A stretch of DNA of 64,000 nucleotides from Lunularia cruciata (lineage: Eukaryota > Streptophyta > Marchantiopsida > Lunulariales > Lunulariaceae). Where the stretch lies: positions 2,542,001-2,606,000 of the forward strand of contig OX419760.1 in assembly GCA_948567375.1 (NCBI GenBank), written 5' to 3'. Below, piece by piece: positions 44,884 through 56,329 of this stretch. The notes under the pieces were generated by a model. It did not search any database, was not told the origin of the DNA, and saw only the letters and a program-made list of their open reading frames with translations. The number at the start of each line of letters is the position of its first letter. Position 1 is the first letter of the stretch. The translations under genes and the position numbers were made by a program.

Positions 44884-45840
44884 TTAATCCCACCTACGAG
44901 CGGCGTACTCCAGAAGACCGGTTTGGCGGATATATGTCGCCACTTGGGGATGCTCATCACCCTCGTCAAGCTTCTGTAAGTCAGTAATAAGATCATCAAG
45001 CACCAGCATGGTGATAGTTCCACGGGAGGCTGTCATGTACGCAACGAGCCAATCTAGTGCATTGTAGGACAGGTCGCTCGCAGTGCCGGGGAGGAGAGTC
45101 CTGACTAGCCATCTGTGAAGCCACATCCACTCGTACTGCGAAAGTTCAGCAGAGCTGGGATGAGAATCTACTCGAGCACCAACTGTGGGTTTCTGGTCCA
45201 GACTCACGAGCAGGCAATGACTAACGAGTTTAGTGAGGAAGACACACTCTGGCAGTTCTAGTCTTGAGTTGATGCGGTCAGCCATCCGGTTTCCTGCTTC
45301 CCCACCCTCCGCAGCAATTACTGCGTCTCTCAACGCGCTCGAAAATTCAAACTTATTCACGCTGGCTCTCTTGTCGCCGTCAGCATTCAGGCCTCCCGAC
45401 CTCAACACTTCTCTCAAACCGCCCGCAGCGGCCAACATAGTTCTCCACCTCTGCAGGTCAATCCTCCCCTCGGACCCATCTCGTTCTGATGATTCCCCAC
45501 TTGACCACCCTCGATCCGCATGACTGCTGGATTGTAATCTGCTAAAAGATTCCTCCAAACTCTGGCCCCTCCCACCCCAGTCTTGCTCATCTCCATTCCA
45601 GCTGCTACTACCCTCTGGTGTGTCCTGAGTCGATTCGTATCCTGAAAATGGTTCTTGCTCTCCAAAGCGCTGCAGTTCGGAAATGGCCCATTTCACAGCA
45701 TCGAAAGTAATATTGCTGTCTGATAAATTCAACTCTATGTGAAGCAGCCAATCCTGACACAGCGAGTGGATAGCCGAATTACTGTAGGAGTATCCTAGAT
45801 CGGGGCCTGAAAATTGGCTGTAAACTCCAACGTCTCTCAT
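44884..45840 (-). CDS. Unrecognised host protein, 318 aa
   Basis: Uninterrupted frame from ATG 45838-45840 to TAA 44884-44886, far longer than chance frames nearby and with normal protein composition. I do not recognise a family. The N-terminal part (residues about 18-55) is a predicted helical block, SLCQDWLLHIELNLSDSNITF. The middle (about 58-135) is Ser/Gly/Glu-rich and probably unstructured. The C-terminal half (about 185-318) is Leu/Trp-rich helical, with WLHRWLVRTLL, LSYNALDWLVAYM and LVLDDLITDLQKLDEG, ending EYAARRWD. The two helical blocks look weakly alike (WL...L....S...F/Y-(D/N)-A-x-x-W). No signal peptide or membrane segment. It could be one exon of a larger gene; a codon GTG six bases upstream extends the frame but ATG is the likely start. 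Confidence 0.65.
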   Translation of the reverse strand: MRDVGVYSQFSGPDLGYSYSNSAIHSLCQDWLLHIELNLSDSNITFDAVKWAISELQRFGEQEPFSGYESTQDTPEGSSSWNGDEQDWGGRGQSLEESFSRLQSSSHADRGWSSGESSERDGSEGRIDLQRWRTMLAAAGGLREVLRSGGLNADGDKRASVNKFEFSSALRDAVIAAEGGEAGNRMADRINSRLELPECVFLTKLVSHCLLVSLDQKPTVGARVDSHPSSAELSQYEWMWLHRWLVRTLLPGTASDLSYNALDWLVAYMTASRGTITMLVLDDLITDLQKLDEGDEHPQVATYIRQTGLLEYAARRWD

Positions 45841-48800
45841 TCCCACTCCAGTTTACTTTCGTCAATTTACGAAGATCCCGATTGAAGTACCGCAAAAACT
45901 ACCTGCGCTCACCTGAAGATTACGCTGACTTCTTAATCATCCGTAACACTACAGAGAAATTCAGGCTGAATAGGCATCAGTAAGCAGGCAATTTCCCTTC
46001 AAAATGACGACGAAAACTCTCCTTTTCCACCTCTAACCACAATATGAGCCTGTACAAGGAAAATGACACTTCTCATGTGCGTGTGTCTGTCTCTCTTGTC
46101 AAATTTCTCGAAGAAACGAGAGAGGTGTAGACAGCAAAACCCAACAAACAGCCCTCTATTCAGCCGCGCACAACCCAAAGTTTTTCTCCCTCGCGCAAAT
46201 GAACCACTCCCCTCAAAGATATTTTCTCGTTCCTGCACCAGAATCAGTGCGTAAACCAATTACAGCAGGCAGCTGTGTGTCGACACAATCGTGAGGGGCA
46301 AGAAAGTTAATTCCGGACAAAAGGAGAAGGAAGGAGAAAACGAAGAAGACACAGTCAATCAGTCACTCATGAGTATCGGCGGACTTCTACTTATAGTCCA
46401 CGTGTGACCCCCTCCAAGTTGGACCAAACGAGATGAAATGTAAGGAACGCTCTGTCACCATCCTTGTATGTCTACCAAATGTTGTGCTCTCCGCTGTTAC
46501 ACATTTTACGCTCGTCAAGACTTTATACTCAATCAGCAGACCCGTCCGACCCCGTTCCCCACCTGGTGGACTAAAGCACGATATGGGCAGTTACTCTTGC
46601 CCTACTTTTTTTCGTTAATCATTATTCTTAATTTCTCTAATATTCCCTCCCCAGTACACTACTGTAGTATTATACGCTCGCGGGCTCCCCGGTTGTTACG
46701 TTATGCTCAACGCCGACGGAAGGTTGCCTGGAGAGTAAGATCGAAATGCACCATATCCGTGCGCTGAAACGCAGTGGAGCAGGTGGCCCCAAAATGTCCA
46801 TAGTAAACTCTTGCAGCGACCGAATCAGTGGGCCATATCCCCTTCCAAGCGGGGATGCTGTCATTTGGCATAGAACAAACAAGAACATGCCATTGAAGGG
46901 ACTCCCACCTTCATCGGTAATTTGATCGACATATTGCGGTGGGAGATCGCTTCCTTTTGCTTGAAATATCTTGAGGAGGAGGTTTTATGATGCAGTTTTG
47001 CGTCACTCCTGTACGCAGTTCCATAGTTTTGGGAACGGCATTTATTGATTAGGGGTAGTTTCTGCGTAGGTATGATAGGCACAAAAAGTATGATTCGAGG
47101 AGGACGTTTGAAATTTCACGGACATTTTCTAAATGCTCTATTCGCCGTGATTTACGCCCGCAGCGGTATTGTCTTTTGGTTGCTCAAGTGTGCATTACAG
47201 TACTTGCTAGCAATGGTCCTAAAATAGTATGGATCTGCATCGGCCATTTCTAAGAGACATGTTGTCGGTCGAGACATTTCAGTCTTCAAGGAATCGTGTC
47301 CTGCGGAGTACACTGGTTGTGTGCATTGCACCAAGCATGAACACGATTAGGGAAGGACTTGTGGGAATAAGCAATGCATCAAGAACCGGGTGAAGATAGT
47401 TTGAGGTAGAAAGGGGAGCAACAGAAGGACAGGTATGGAATGAAAGAAAGGGTGCAAAACGAGAAAAGTGCCCTGGAATATCTTGAGCCGGCAGATAAAG
47501 TTACAGACTCCTCGAAGGGATGAAACTCATAGGTTGAAGGAAAGGAGAAGGGCGACCGCGTAGAGAAAACGAAGGTTGGAAAGATCCCATCAAGCCGAAG
47601 GAAAAGGACCTCATAGGTTGAAGGAAATGGCTGGAAGCTGGAAGTCGCTCCACAGCAGGAACCGGTACCGGTAGACTTCAACCCTAATGCGCAGTTGGTG
47701 GGCACTTGCAGGGTTTAGCGAGAATAGTAGCGGTATATCCAAGGAAGGATGCAATGGCACCTGGAGGAGATAGAGATGTGCAAGGTGCAACGACGTTACG
47801 GCTAGGTTACAGCAACAGGCACCCCGGCTTGTCATATGTCCATAAGAATAGCAACGAGGGTATATGACATGACATGACATGGAATAAGTGTCGAGTGTAG
47901 CGACAGAGAACTCGTCATATAGATTGATTTCAAAGGCTGCATGGTGAAGGGACGGATGACATGGCCACTAGGTAGACCAGAGGTCGAGTCCACTTTGCTA
48001 GAAGTTTAAGAGGACAGGCTCTTCTCGGTACATGCCGCACGCAGTTATTTCGCGATGAACCTGATCGATGTTGTGGAAGGGTGCCTTCAGGAGGTCAAAC
48101 GATATGCTGCCGATGATGCACAATTTGAAAAATTTGGCATTTAAACTATGGACGAAAAAGACAGGTGGACCACGGTCTGAGAGACATCTGCAAAAGCACC
48201 CTTGCTTTATTCACACCATCATGTAGCCAATGCCTAAACCCAATGCGCTTACCTGTATTGACGATGTTTGGGTGTAGAAACCTTACGGAAGATGTAGGAG
48301 AGGAAGGGGGGAACGAAGGATGTCCAGTGGCGAAGCTAGGTTTGCACGGCGGTTGGAGACAGGAAAATGTCTAGGAAGCCGTAGATCATTAATGCAGTAA
48401 ATCTTTCTGTGCAGAGATTTCACATTGCAGCACAGGACACACTAAATGAATCGCATTTTGTTTGGCGGCTCTAGACGGTCATCAGTATTGACACGCCGTG
48501 AAGTATAGTTTTCCTCCGTCTGTGCTGACCTCGAAATCTTGGGTCGAACAACCGACTCGAAGATTAGATTCAGATCTTCAGCCTAACTTTGGTCGCATCC
48601 AAGTTGGGTCAATAAAGTAATTACAAACACGTGGTGGTGTAGCGACTCAGGCCGCTTGGACTAGTAAATCCCTACTGAGTGCTTCGTTACGGATCGTATT
48701 GATGTGCCAAACAGGTTGTATCTTACGACCTCGCTTCACTTGGCGCGACTTTGCCACTGTGCATAAAGCCGACCTTCTTCAGAGTATAGAACAATAACCA

Positions 48801-48925
48801 CTTCTATTCGGTACCCTGGTTATCCAAAATCCACTAACCGAACTTCTTTCACGCCTACCTCTTTATGTTGGATCCATAATCAGAACCGCCTCTTCAACAC
48901 CACTCGAATACTCCCACTCACAATA
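45841..48925. other. Low-copy DNA, no gene recognised
   Basis: Upstream side of the 318-aa frame. Short open frames only. It includes DR1 copy c (47549-47597), the 18-bp word CTCATAGGTTGAAGGAAA at 47526-47543 and 47610-47627, and an ATGAC pentamer run at 47866-47879. Confidence 0.45.
47549..47597 (+). repeat. Dispersed repeat DR1, copy c
   Basis: Shares GGGCGACCGCGTAGA, CGAAGGTTGGAAAGAT and CCCATCAAGCCG with copies a and b. Confidence 0.6.
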
Positions 48926-49262
48926 CGAAAAGGGAAATACAAGGCTTACATGATAATCATAGTACAACAGCACTGGTCATCACTCACTATTGAAAAGGGA
49001 ATACAAGGACTACCTAACACTCATATACAACAATACTCGTCAATCAATAAAGCGGAATACCAAGAAACAACAGACCAATAAATACGAGGCGCAGAATAGG
49101 CCAAAGAAAGAAGGAGCACAAAGCCTCCAAAGAGAGGGCAGAGCCTCAAAGCAAACAAGGCGCAGGAAAACGCAAAGAAAGAAGGGGCACGATGCCTCAA
49201 AGCAAAAAAAATCTTAAGGATAAGGCACGAAGTCTCCAAAGAGAGGGCAAAGCCTCCAACCA
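48926..49262. repeat. Two local tandem repeats
   Basis: 48927-49048: two units of about 60-65 bp beginning AAAAGGGAA(A)TACAAGG and containing TACAACA..CT.GTCA. 49094-49262: three degenerate units with AAAGAAAGAAGGRGCAC, GCCTC and CCAAAGAGAGGGCA. The open frame across it (48990-49217) is a translated repeat. Confidence 0.65.
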
Positions 49263-50728
49263 AAAATATTATAAGAGATCAACGAGAAGTAGAATGACAT
49301 AAAAACGTTGAATCGTATGACAAAGGGCGGAAGTTTCTCGATGCGGAGGGAAGTCTCGGTGCCAATGCGCGCCTATGCATAACATTGTTTGCGAATGTTA
49401 TCTATGTATGATCGTGTTTCTAAGTGGTGTAAAATGATTCATATTCTTAACCTAATCTATGATGTAAAAATAGCCTCCTAAATCATAGTGACCTCCTTCT
49501 GCAATGCATCTTGAACTGCCTCTTGAATAAGATCATCAATCTGATTGTCCAACATCAACTTATATGTGAATAATGGCAAAATTTTCAAATAAAAAGGTAC
49601 TGGCTTGCTAAATTATAATGGCTTTTCTCCTCTACAATTAATATGCTATTAATATAATTACAAAAATTGATACAAAATTAAATTTCTGAATTCAAAGAGC
49701 ACAAAACAGATCTCTTCTAAAGATTTTTTTTTTCTAGCTTTTCATATAACTTGTCTTAGTCTTTCCTTGCAATCATGTAAAAGTAGCAATTAGCAAAGGT
49801 ATAATAACTCATAGGTCCAATTAACCCTATTAGAGTTTGAGAAATGATTGATAATGAATATGGCACCATCTTTATATACCAACAATTACATCAAAAATGA
49901 ACTATTGATAACTAATAGGATAAAGAAAATTCTATTATTTTCAAATATAAAAATAATTCAATTGGTAAGAAATGATATATGAAGAATAAATTTCAAGGAT
50001 CACATGAAACCTTTCTATCCATTTCTTTTCTAGTTTTCTATCAAATGGTTGAGCCTTGGTAATTTTACTTTGGTAGATAAGGACTTTATAGCTAGACATC
50101 ACTTATTCCAAAAAGATGATATATATTTTAAGCCTTGAAGGATCATACTATCTTCTATTTATCTATATAGAACTACAAGTAAGCATTATAGAATGGAGAT
50201 TACAAGGATTAGATAACTCTACTTTGTAGGACTTAATTTTACCTATAATTTTATGATTCTAGAGAAGAAGATAGACCATCCTCTCACTGGAATAATTTTC
50301 TATGCTTATGGCTTCACTTCTATAGTAAAACTAGATTCTTTTTTCAAATAAAAATTGAACTCAAAGAGCCAATCTAAGGTAAAAGTAAAGTTATGATCTC
50401 ACAACAATTCAGCTCAAAAAACAAACCTTATTTACCATTGTCTTATCTCACAAGATGTGAATGTTTTGATATTCTCTATTCCTTATCTTCATAATCTCAT
50501 AAATTTATTAGAAAAGAAAAGAAATTATATTTTGCTAAAAAATAATAGATTTTATATATAAATACAAATGAGATAAGAAGCACAAAGAATAGCAAAAAGA
50601 AGATCAAAATATACCAATAAGCTATATAAAGAGTACCCAAAGGAGGAAAATAAGGTTAAAGTTCAAGCATTTAATGCATGATTTATCTTATTGCATCTAG
50701 GATATCAAAATTATTTAAGTGTTATATA

Positions 50729-50774
<46 letters not shown>

Positions 50775-51383
50775 GAAACTAGGATGTTTGAATTGTATAA
50801 GTTATATTCCTTACACACAAGAGTACCCAAAGAAGAATCACATTAACAAATATCTCTAAAGTAGAATGCATAAGTGTACTACCATTTAGGAAAGTGATAG
50901 GACATTCTTGTGACTTAGTACGGTAAGCATATTATGTGTATTGTACTATATATCTATAGATCCATATATTTACAAGGCAAGAGAACAAAAAAGTGACATC
51001 CATAAATACTTTTATGCTTAATTGTTACCATTTTACTCACTGTCTATCCAAGAGAAAAGAATTTGTCTCTATCTAAAAGTAGGTAGTTTTGGAAGAGTAT
51101 ATTCATGCTCTCTAAAGTACATAAAATAGAGATCCATGATTATAACATTCAATACTAAATCATATTGTCTTATACCATATGCAAGTTTATTTTAATTAGA
51201 GTTAACAATAAGGAATTTAATTGCTTCCACTATGTTTAGAACTTATTCTCTTTTATTCATTATAAAAACTACATTCCTATTTGGCATCAAGTGTAGCAAA
51301 CCTCTCTTCTCTAAAAGAGAAAAATTGTCATATACACTTTTACTACACTTAAGGTAATACAATACTCACAAATGAGTGACTAA
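49263..51383. other. AT-rich intergenic DNA
   Basis: No gene seen. It contains a TA dinucleotide run at about 50725-50772. Confidence 0.55.
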
Positions 51384-51388
51384 GATAC

Positions 51389-51799
51389 TCTAAAAGACCA
51401 AGGCCGAGGAGAGAAATAGGAGAATGGAAACTCACATTGGGACACTTGAATGAGGGAAAACTCTAAATGCCTAGCATGAGCTTTGGCTTTGGTATTTATA
51501 TGTAGCATACAAGGCCCTTGAGAAGCTTCTCAAGAAGCTTCTTTGAGCCACTTTCTTAGAGTGCAAGCCAAGTTAACTAGGAAGCTTCTCAAGAAGCTTC
51601 CTTCTAGAAGTCGCCTACTTGGTGTACAAGCTAAGCTAGTTAGAAGCTTCTAGAAGCTACCTACTTGAGGTGCAAGTTAACTAGTTGGGAAGCTTTCCAA
51701 GAAGCTTCCTAGATGCTTCTAGAATATTCTAGGCTAATTTGGCTTATTCTCTATTTCATTAGCCTTACTAACTACGTCGCTAAACTCCATATTGTTATA
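51389..51799 (-). mobile_element. Solo LTR of the Gypsy-1 family (411 bp)
   Basis: Full-length match to 3891-4313 in the same orientation. Outer dinucleotides are mutated (TC and TA on the plus strand). Perfect 5-bp target duplication GATAC at 51384-51388 and 51800-51804. TATA box and the modules GAAGCTTCTAGAAGC and TTCTAGAATATTC are retained. Confidence 0.96.
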
Positions 51800-51804
51800 G
51801 ATAC

Positions 51805-52549
51805 AAATGTATGGACCTAACATCATTTTCATAAAGAAAGCATCTATTGCAATGTGTAATATAATAATGTATGGTTGAGCTAAGATCCAAGAACCTATAT
51901 CCTTGCCAAGCAAGAGTAAAGATATATCCTAGTAACACAAGCAATAGATGTATTAATTGAAAGAGAAGGTATAGCATGTAAAATTATAGATTTATTAAAG
52001 AATACTAGAAACCTCAGGTATAGTCAAAAGTAATAAGAAAAAAGGACTCAATATTTCCATAAACTATCTCTTGTCTACCTCAAAGTTATCTAGAGAAGAA
52101 AACCAATCCTCCAATTGCACTTTAAAATTTTCAAGAATAAGCTTATTAACAACCAAAAAACAAGAGAGAGCAAAGTTGTATAGGAGTTAAACTATCTAAA
52201 ATTTTGCAAGTGTTATCTTTGCCATGAATATTAGGCTTACATATCCACACAAATTAGATAAACATATTTTTTGTGTGCAAAGTTCTTTATCACACATTCC
52301 CAAATTCTTGGTCTTATGGAATCACCAAAGACTCTCAAAATCTTCTTATCCAAGGCTCTCAAGTATAATATAAAAGTAAAGGAAGGAGAACCATTCAAGG
52401 TAGTTAGGCTAATGAACAAGTAATAACTTAGTAGAGATGCCAAACGCCACCTAAGATCTCTTAACAGAATAATGTTGTATACACTTGTCTTATTTACGAG
52501 TGTTGTTGTAGTAGCACAAGATAAAGTCCTCAGATCTTATTAGTACATA
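51805..52549. other. AT-rich intergenic DNA
   Basis: Nothing recognised. Confidence 0.5.
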
Positions 52550-52955
52550 AGTAATAATATAGAGTTAGCAAAAGCTAATATGGAGTTAGTAGGAGCTAAA
52601 TATAGCTAGAAGGAGGTAGAACTAACATATATCTAGTAAATTCTAAGAATATTTTAGAAGCATTGTAGGAAGTTTCTTGATGAGAAGCTTCTAGGAACTT
52701 TCAAAAGACTGAATAACATGTACACTAAGTTGACGGCTGGTTTAACTTACATGTTAAGTAAATAACTAGCTAAGCTTGTACTCCAAGAAAGGTGGCTTCT
52801 AGAGAGAATCTTCCTTGGATGCCTAATGTTAACCTTGTACCTAAGTTTCCTATAAATACCAAAGTTCAAAGTCAATCTAGGCATTTAGAGTTTTCCTCAT
52901 TTGAGAATCCCAATGTGATATTCCGTTCTCTTATGTATCTCTTTGGTCTTTTACC
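52550..52955 (+). repeat. 5' LTR of Gypsy-4a
   Basis: Bounded by comparison with 57628-58008 and 63011-63484. The usual TG start has become AG and the CA end CC. It has CTATAAATACC near 52851. Confidence 0.85.
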
Positions 52956-52968
52956 TCGGTAGTAGAGA
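52956..52968 (+). promoter_or_regulatory. Primer binding site of Gypsy-4a (decayed)
   Basis: TCGGTAGTAGAG directly after the LTR, corresponding to TTGGTATTAGAG of Gypsy-2. Confidence 0.7.
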
Positions 52969-53228
52969 AGGAATGGGATGGATAGAATCTATGGAACACC
53001 AAATCCATTTCCTCTAAACCTTTAGGAATTTTGTGTCTATTAACTACCTAAGCATCATTTTATGCAATTCATCATTCATGTTTTGGTAAAAAAATTCTAA
53101 ATATAATCAGTTTGTTCCATGAACCATTAATCCTTTGAATTGTAACCTACATAGAGTGATAGACATGTTGTATTTACAAATTAACTTAGATATTTGTAAG
53201 TAAATAGTTTGGTAGAGTAGTGGAAGCT

Positions 53229-54133
53229 ATGGTGACAATGCCTAAAGTCATCATTGCTATACAAAAATAGACAGAACATCTTATTTGATTGTTAAAAAAG
53301 AGAGATAGTGAGTGCTAATGATAAAATCAAATAGAGAGAGAAAGCAATTTCTACAAAGAAGAAGATTGAGTGCATTTTCCAAAGCCCAAGCCATTTAAAG
53401 GTAAGAATTCATCAAATGCAATGGAGAACTTTGTATTTGATTGTGAGTGGGATTGTAAAGGTACAAATCTTTTAGATGAGCAAAGATGGATCTTCTCAAC
53501 TTCAAGTCAATCAAAAAGAGTGGCTAAACTATGGTGGCAATTTTGGGTGGACTAGACTCAACAATAATTTGTTGCACTAATTTAGACATGGTTGGACTTC
53601 AAGAGTGAAATCATCTGGAGGTTCCAAGCCATGAATGGTGTATGAGTTATAAGAGATCAACTTGTAAAATTGGGACAAGTTGGCTCTATATAGAGCTACA
53701 TCTCTCAATTTCAAAACACCATTATGTTGATTCCAAACATACATAGAGGCAAATACTTAGATTGGTTTGTGAGAGGCTTGAAATTGCACACCAAATTAGA
53801 AGTAACCATGCGCAAACCCAAGCATATGGAAGAAACAATGTAGATTGTTGAGTGCTTTGACCCCTTGGCTATTGCAACTTGGTCTCAACTTAGACCTTTG
53901 CAAAACCTACAAATGCACCAAGCATGTGTAGACTAGCTAACACCAATGGAAATTGATGTCATCCAATGGAGGCCACTTGGTAAAATAGATCAAGGATGGT
54001 TGTAATAAAATAGTAGTTTTTATTATTATTGGCATATTAGACATCTCATTGTTTAATGTCCAAGCAAGAGTATATTGACCTTGACCTATCATCCAAATGG
54101 AGTTCTTGGAATGATGATCATCAAATTGAAGAG
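53229..54133 (+). pseudogene. Gypsy-4a gag
   Basis: ATG 53229-53231 aligns with the Gypsy-1 gag start. 53370-53555 encodes HFPKPKPFKGKN, ENFVFDCEWD and AKLWWQFWV. The text DWFVRGLKL near 53760 shows Arg where Gypsy-1 has a stop. The zinc knuckle region is lost. Several stops. Confidence 0.85.
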
Positions 54134-54166
54134 TCCCAATGAGAGATATCATGACACTTGTTGGGA
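54134..54166 (+). promoter_or_regulatory. Stem-loop of the gag/pol frameshift site, diverged copy
   Basis: TCCCAATGAG (54134-54143) pairs with CTTGTTGGGA (54157-54166) over 10 bp including two G-U pairs, around a 13-nt loop, the same size as in Gypsy-1. The heptamer place (54121-54127) reads TCAAATT and no longer fits. Confidence 0.7.
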
Positions 54167-56150
54167 ACATGATTTATTCCAATGGGATTGAAGGCTTCAC
54201 CTACACAAATTTGATTCACTTGCAAGGTATGAAATTTAATCTTGGCTTTAGGATTTTGGTAGATTGTAAGAATTCTCAAAGTTGTATGTCCATGGAATTA
54301 GCAAAGGAATTAGGTAGTTTTATCAAGCCAATGTTAGGTAGAAAATTGGTGATGGTGGATATTAGGAAAGAGCATGCATTCTATACCTCTCATCTTGTTG
54401 CATTCAAGATTGTGAAAGGATATTTAGAGAGCATGAGATTTTTAATAGCTCCTTCACACTTTGATATCTTTATAGGTCTTCCTTGCCTTTAATGTCATAA
54501 GGTTTAATTTGATTGGATCTAATGATAAATTCAAGTACAATGCCAAGATAAGATTTACAAATTAGATTGTCTAGCAGCTATGAGGAAGACACTTAAAGGT
54601 ATTAAATCCCAAGATGGGAAGTTGTCAATGTAAGAGATGTAGAAAAACTTTGGAACAAGATATTCTCTTTTTTTGCTATATGGATCAATCCAATTTTACA
54701 AGGAGAATTTGATGAGGATCAAAGGCCTCAACAAGTAGTGGTCGATCAGATAGTTCAAGAGATTGTGAATGTATTTCCGGATGATCTTACAAAGGAGTTA
54801 CTTTTTGATCAAGGTATGCCCTTCAAGGTTAAGCTTTTACCAAGTAGTACTCTAGTGAGTAGACCAATCTATTGATTCTCACCCAAGGAGTTAGAAAAGC
54901 TTCAAATAACATTGACCAAGTTGTTGGAGAATTATTTCATACAACATAGTGCATCCCATTTGGGAGCACCAATACTATTTGTTTTGAAGAATGATGGAAG
55001 ACTTAGATTCTATATTAACTATCGTGGTCTCAAAAAAAAAGTTGTGAAGAATGTGTATCCCTTGCCTTGAATTAATGACTTGTTAGATCAATTGAATGGA
55101 TCTCAATAATTCTCAAAGTTGGATCTATAAAGTGGCTACTAGCAAATTCCAATTGATAAAGAAGATGTGCAAAAGATTACTTTTATACAAGGTATGGGCA
55201 TTTCAAATGGAGTGTTTTACTTTTTGGGCTCATTAATGCTCTAGCAATCTTCATGGATCCAATACATTGGGTGTTAGATGGGCTATTGGATTGATATGTG
55301 GTAATGTTCTTGGATGAAATTTTGATTTACATAAGAACACAAGGACAAAACACAAGAACATCAAGAAATCAAAGAAATCAAAGAAATCAAAGAAATCTTG
55401 AGAAGACTATTCCAATTGAAATTCTACTACAAGAAGTCAAATGGACTTCTTGTAGTAGAATTATGCCTTTTGGCAAAAGGAATTTATCTTCTTGGACCAT
55501 AAGGTTTCAATGGAGAAAATCAAGATAGAAGAGAAGAAAATCAATGTCATTACTGACCTATCTACTCCTAAGGATGCCATGGAAGTTTGGGATTCAATAG
55601 ATTAGTGAGTTCTTACCAATGTTTCATTCATTATTTTGTTTATATAGTTGTATCATTAATTGACCTCTTGGAGAAGACAACAAGCTTTGACTGGAATACC
55701 AAGCAAGACGAGGCATTCAAGAAACTTAAGGATATGGTATCTTCACAGTCCATCCTCCAACCATACAATCCTCAACTACCTTGTGTAGCTGATTTTGATA
55801 CTTTTAACTTTGTCATTGGAGTTGTGTTGCAATATGTATTCCATATGGATTGCATTCTATAGCCTTTGTATCTAAACGACTAAATACAACAGAAAGGAAT
55901 TGTTCTGCTTAAGATAGAGAACAGTTGGCAATGGTGTATGCAACAAAATTATGACAACATTATCTCTTGGGGAAACATATGATAATATGGACCAATCATA
56001 AACCCTTGTTTTAGACCTTACATTTAGAGCACATGAAGAGTAAAAATCATCAATGGGAGGATCAACTTCAAGTGTTTGACATCAAGCTTGAATACAAATC
56101 AAGCAAGTTCCATATCATTCATCATGCCTTATCAAAATTACTTGATTTGA
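54139..56150 (+). pseudogene. Gypsy-4a pol: protease, RT, RNase H
   Basis: 54139-54492 holds the protease with RILVDCKNS, where Ser-Gly after the catalytic Asp is lost. RT follows by similarity; its box reads MFLDEILIY (second Asp to Glu, 55298-55330). At 55361-55397 a 9-bp unit is expanded. At 55420-55462 a 19-bp inverted duplication is inserted. 55587-55862 encodes the start of RNase H (CVADFDTFNFVIG). Many stops. Confidence 0.85.
55420..55462. repeat. 19-bp perfect inverted duplication inside the RT
   Basis: AATTCTACTACAAGAAGTC at 55420-55438, loop AAATG, exact reverse complement at 55444-55462. The first arm is the normal RT sequence; Gypsy-1 and Gypsy-2 have no second arm. Confidence 0.95.
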
Positions 56151-56329
56151 AGACTCTTCTTGAATCTCTCATAATAGCATCAATTATCATAATGTTGATT
56201 GACTAAGGTCCACATTGAGTTCAAGACTACTTCATAATAAGACTCCTTCTTTCAGTTGTACAAAGTAATCTAACAACATACAATAAGGATTACAATGCTT
56301 TCTTCTTCAATGAAGTGTCTTCTATTTTG

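Noticed and set aside
48990-49217. Lys/Arg-rich 75-aa frame
   Set aside because: Lies wholly inside a tandem repeat.
50725-50772. TA run as a regulatory or origin element
   Set aside because: Simple microsatellite.
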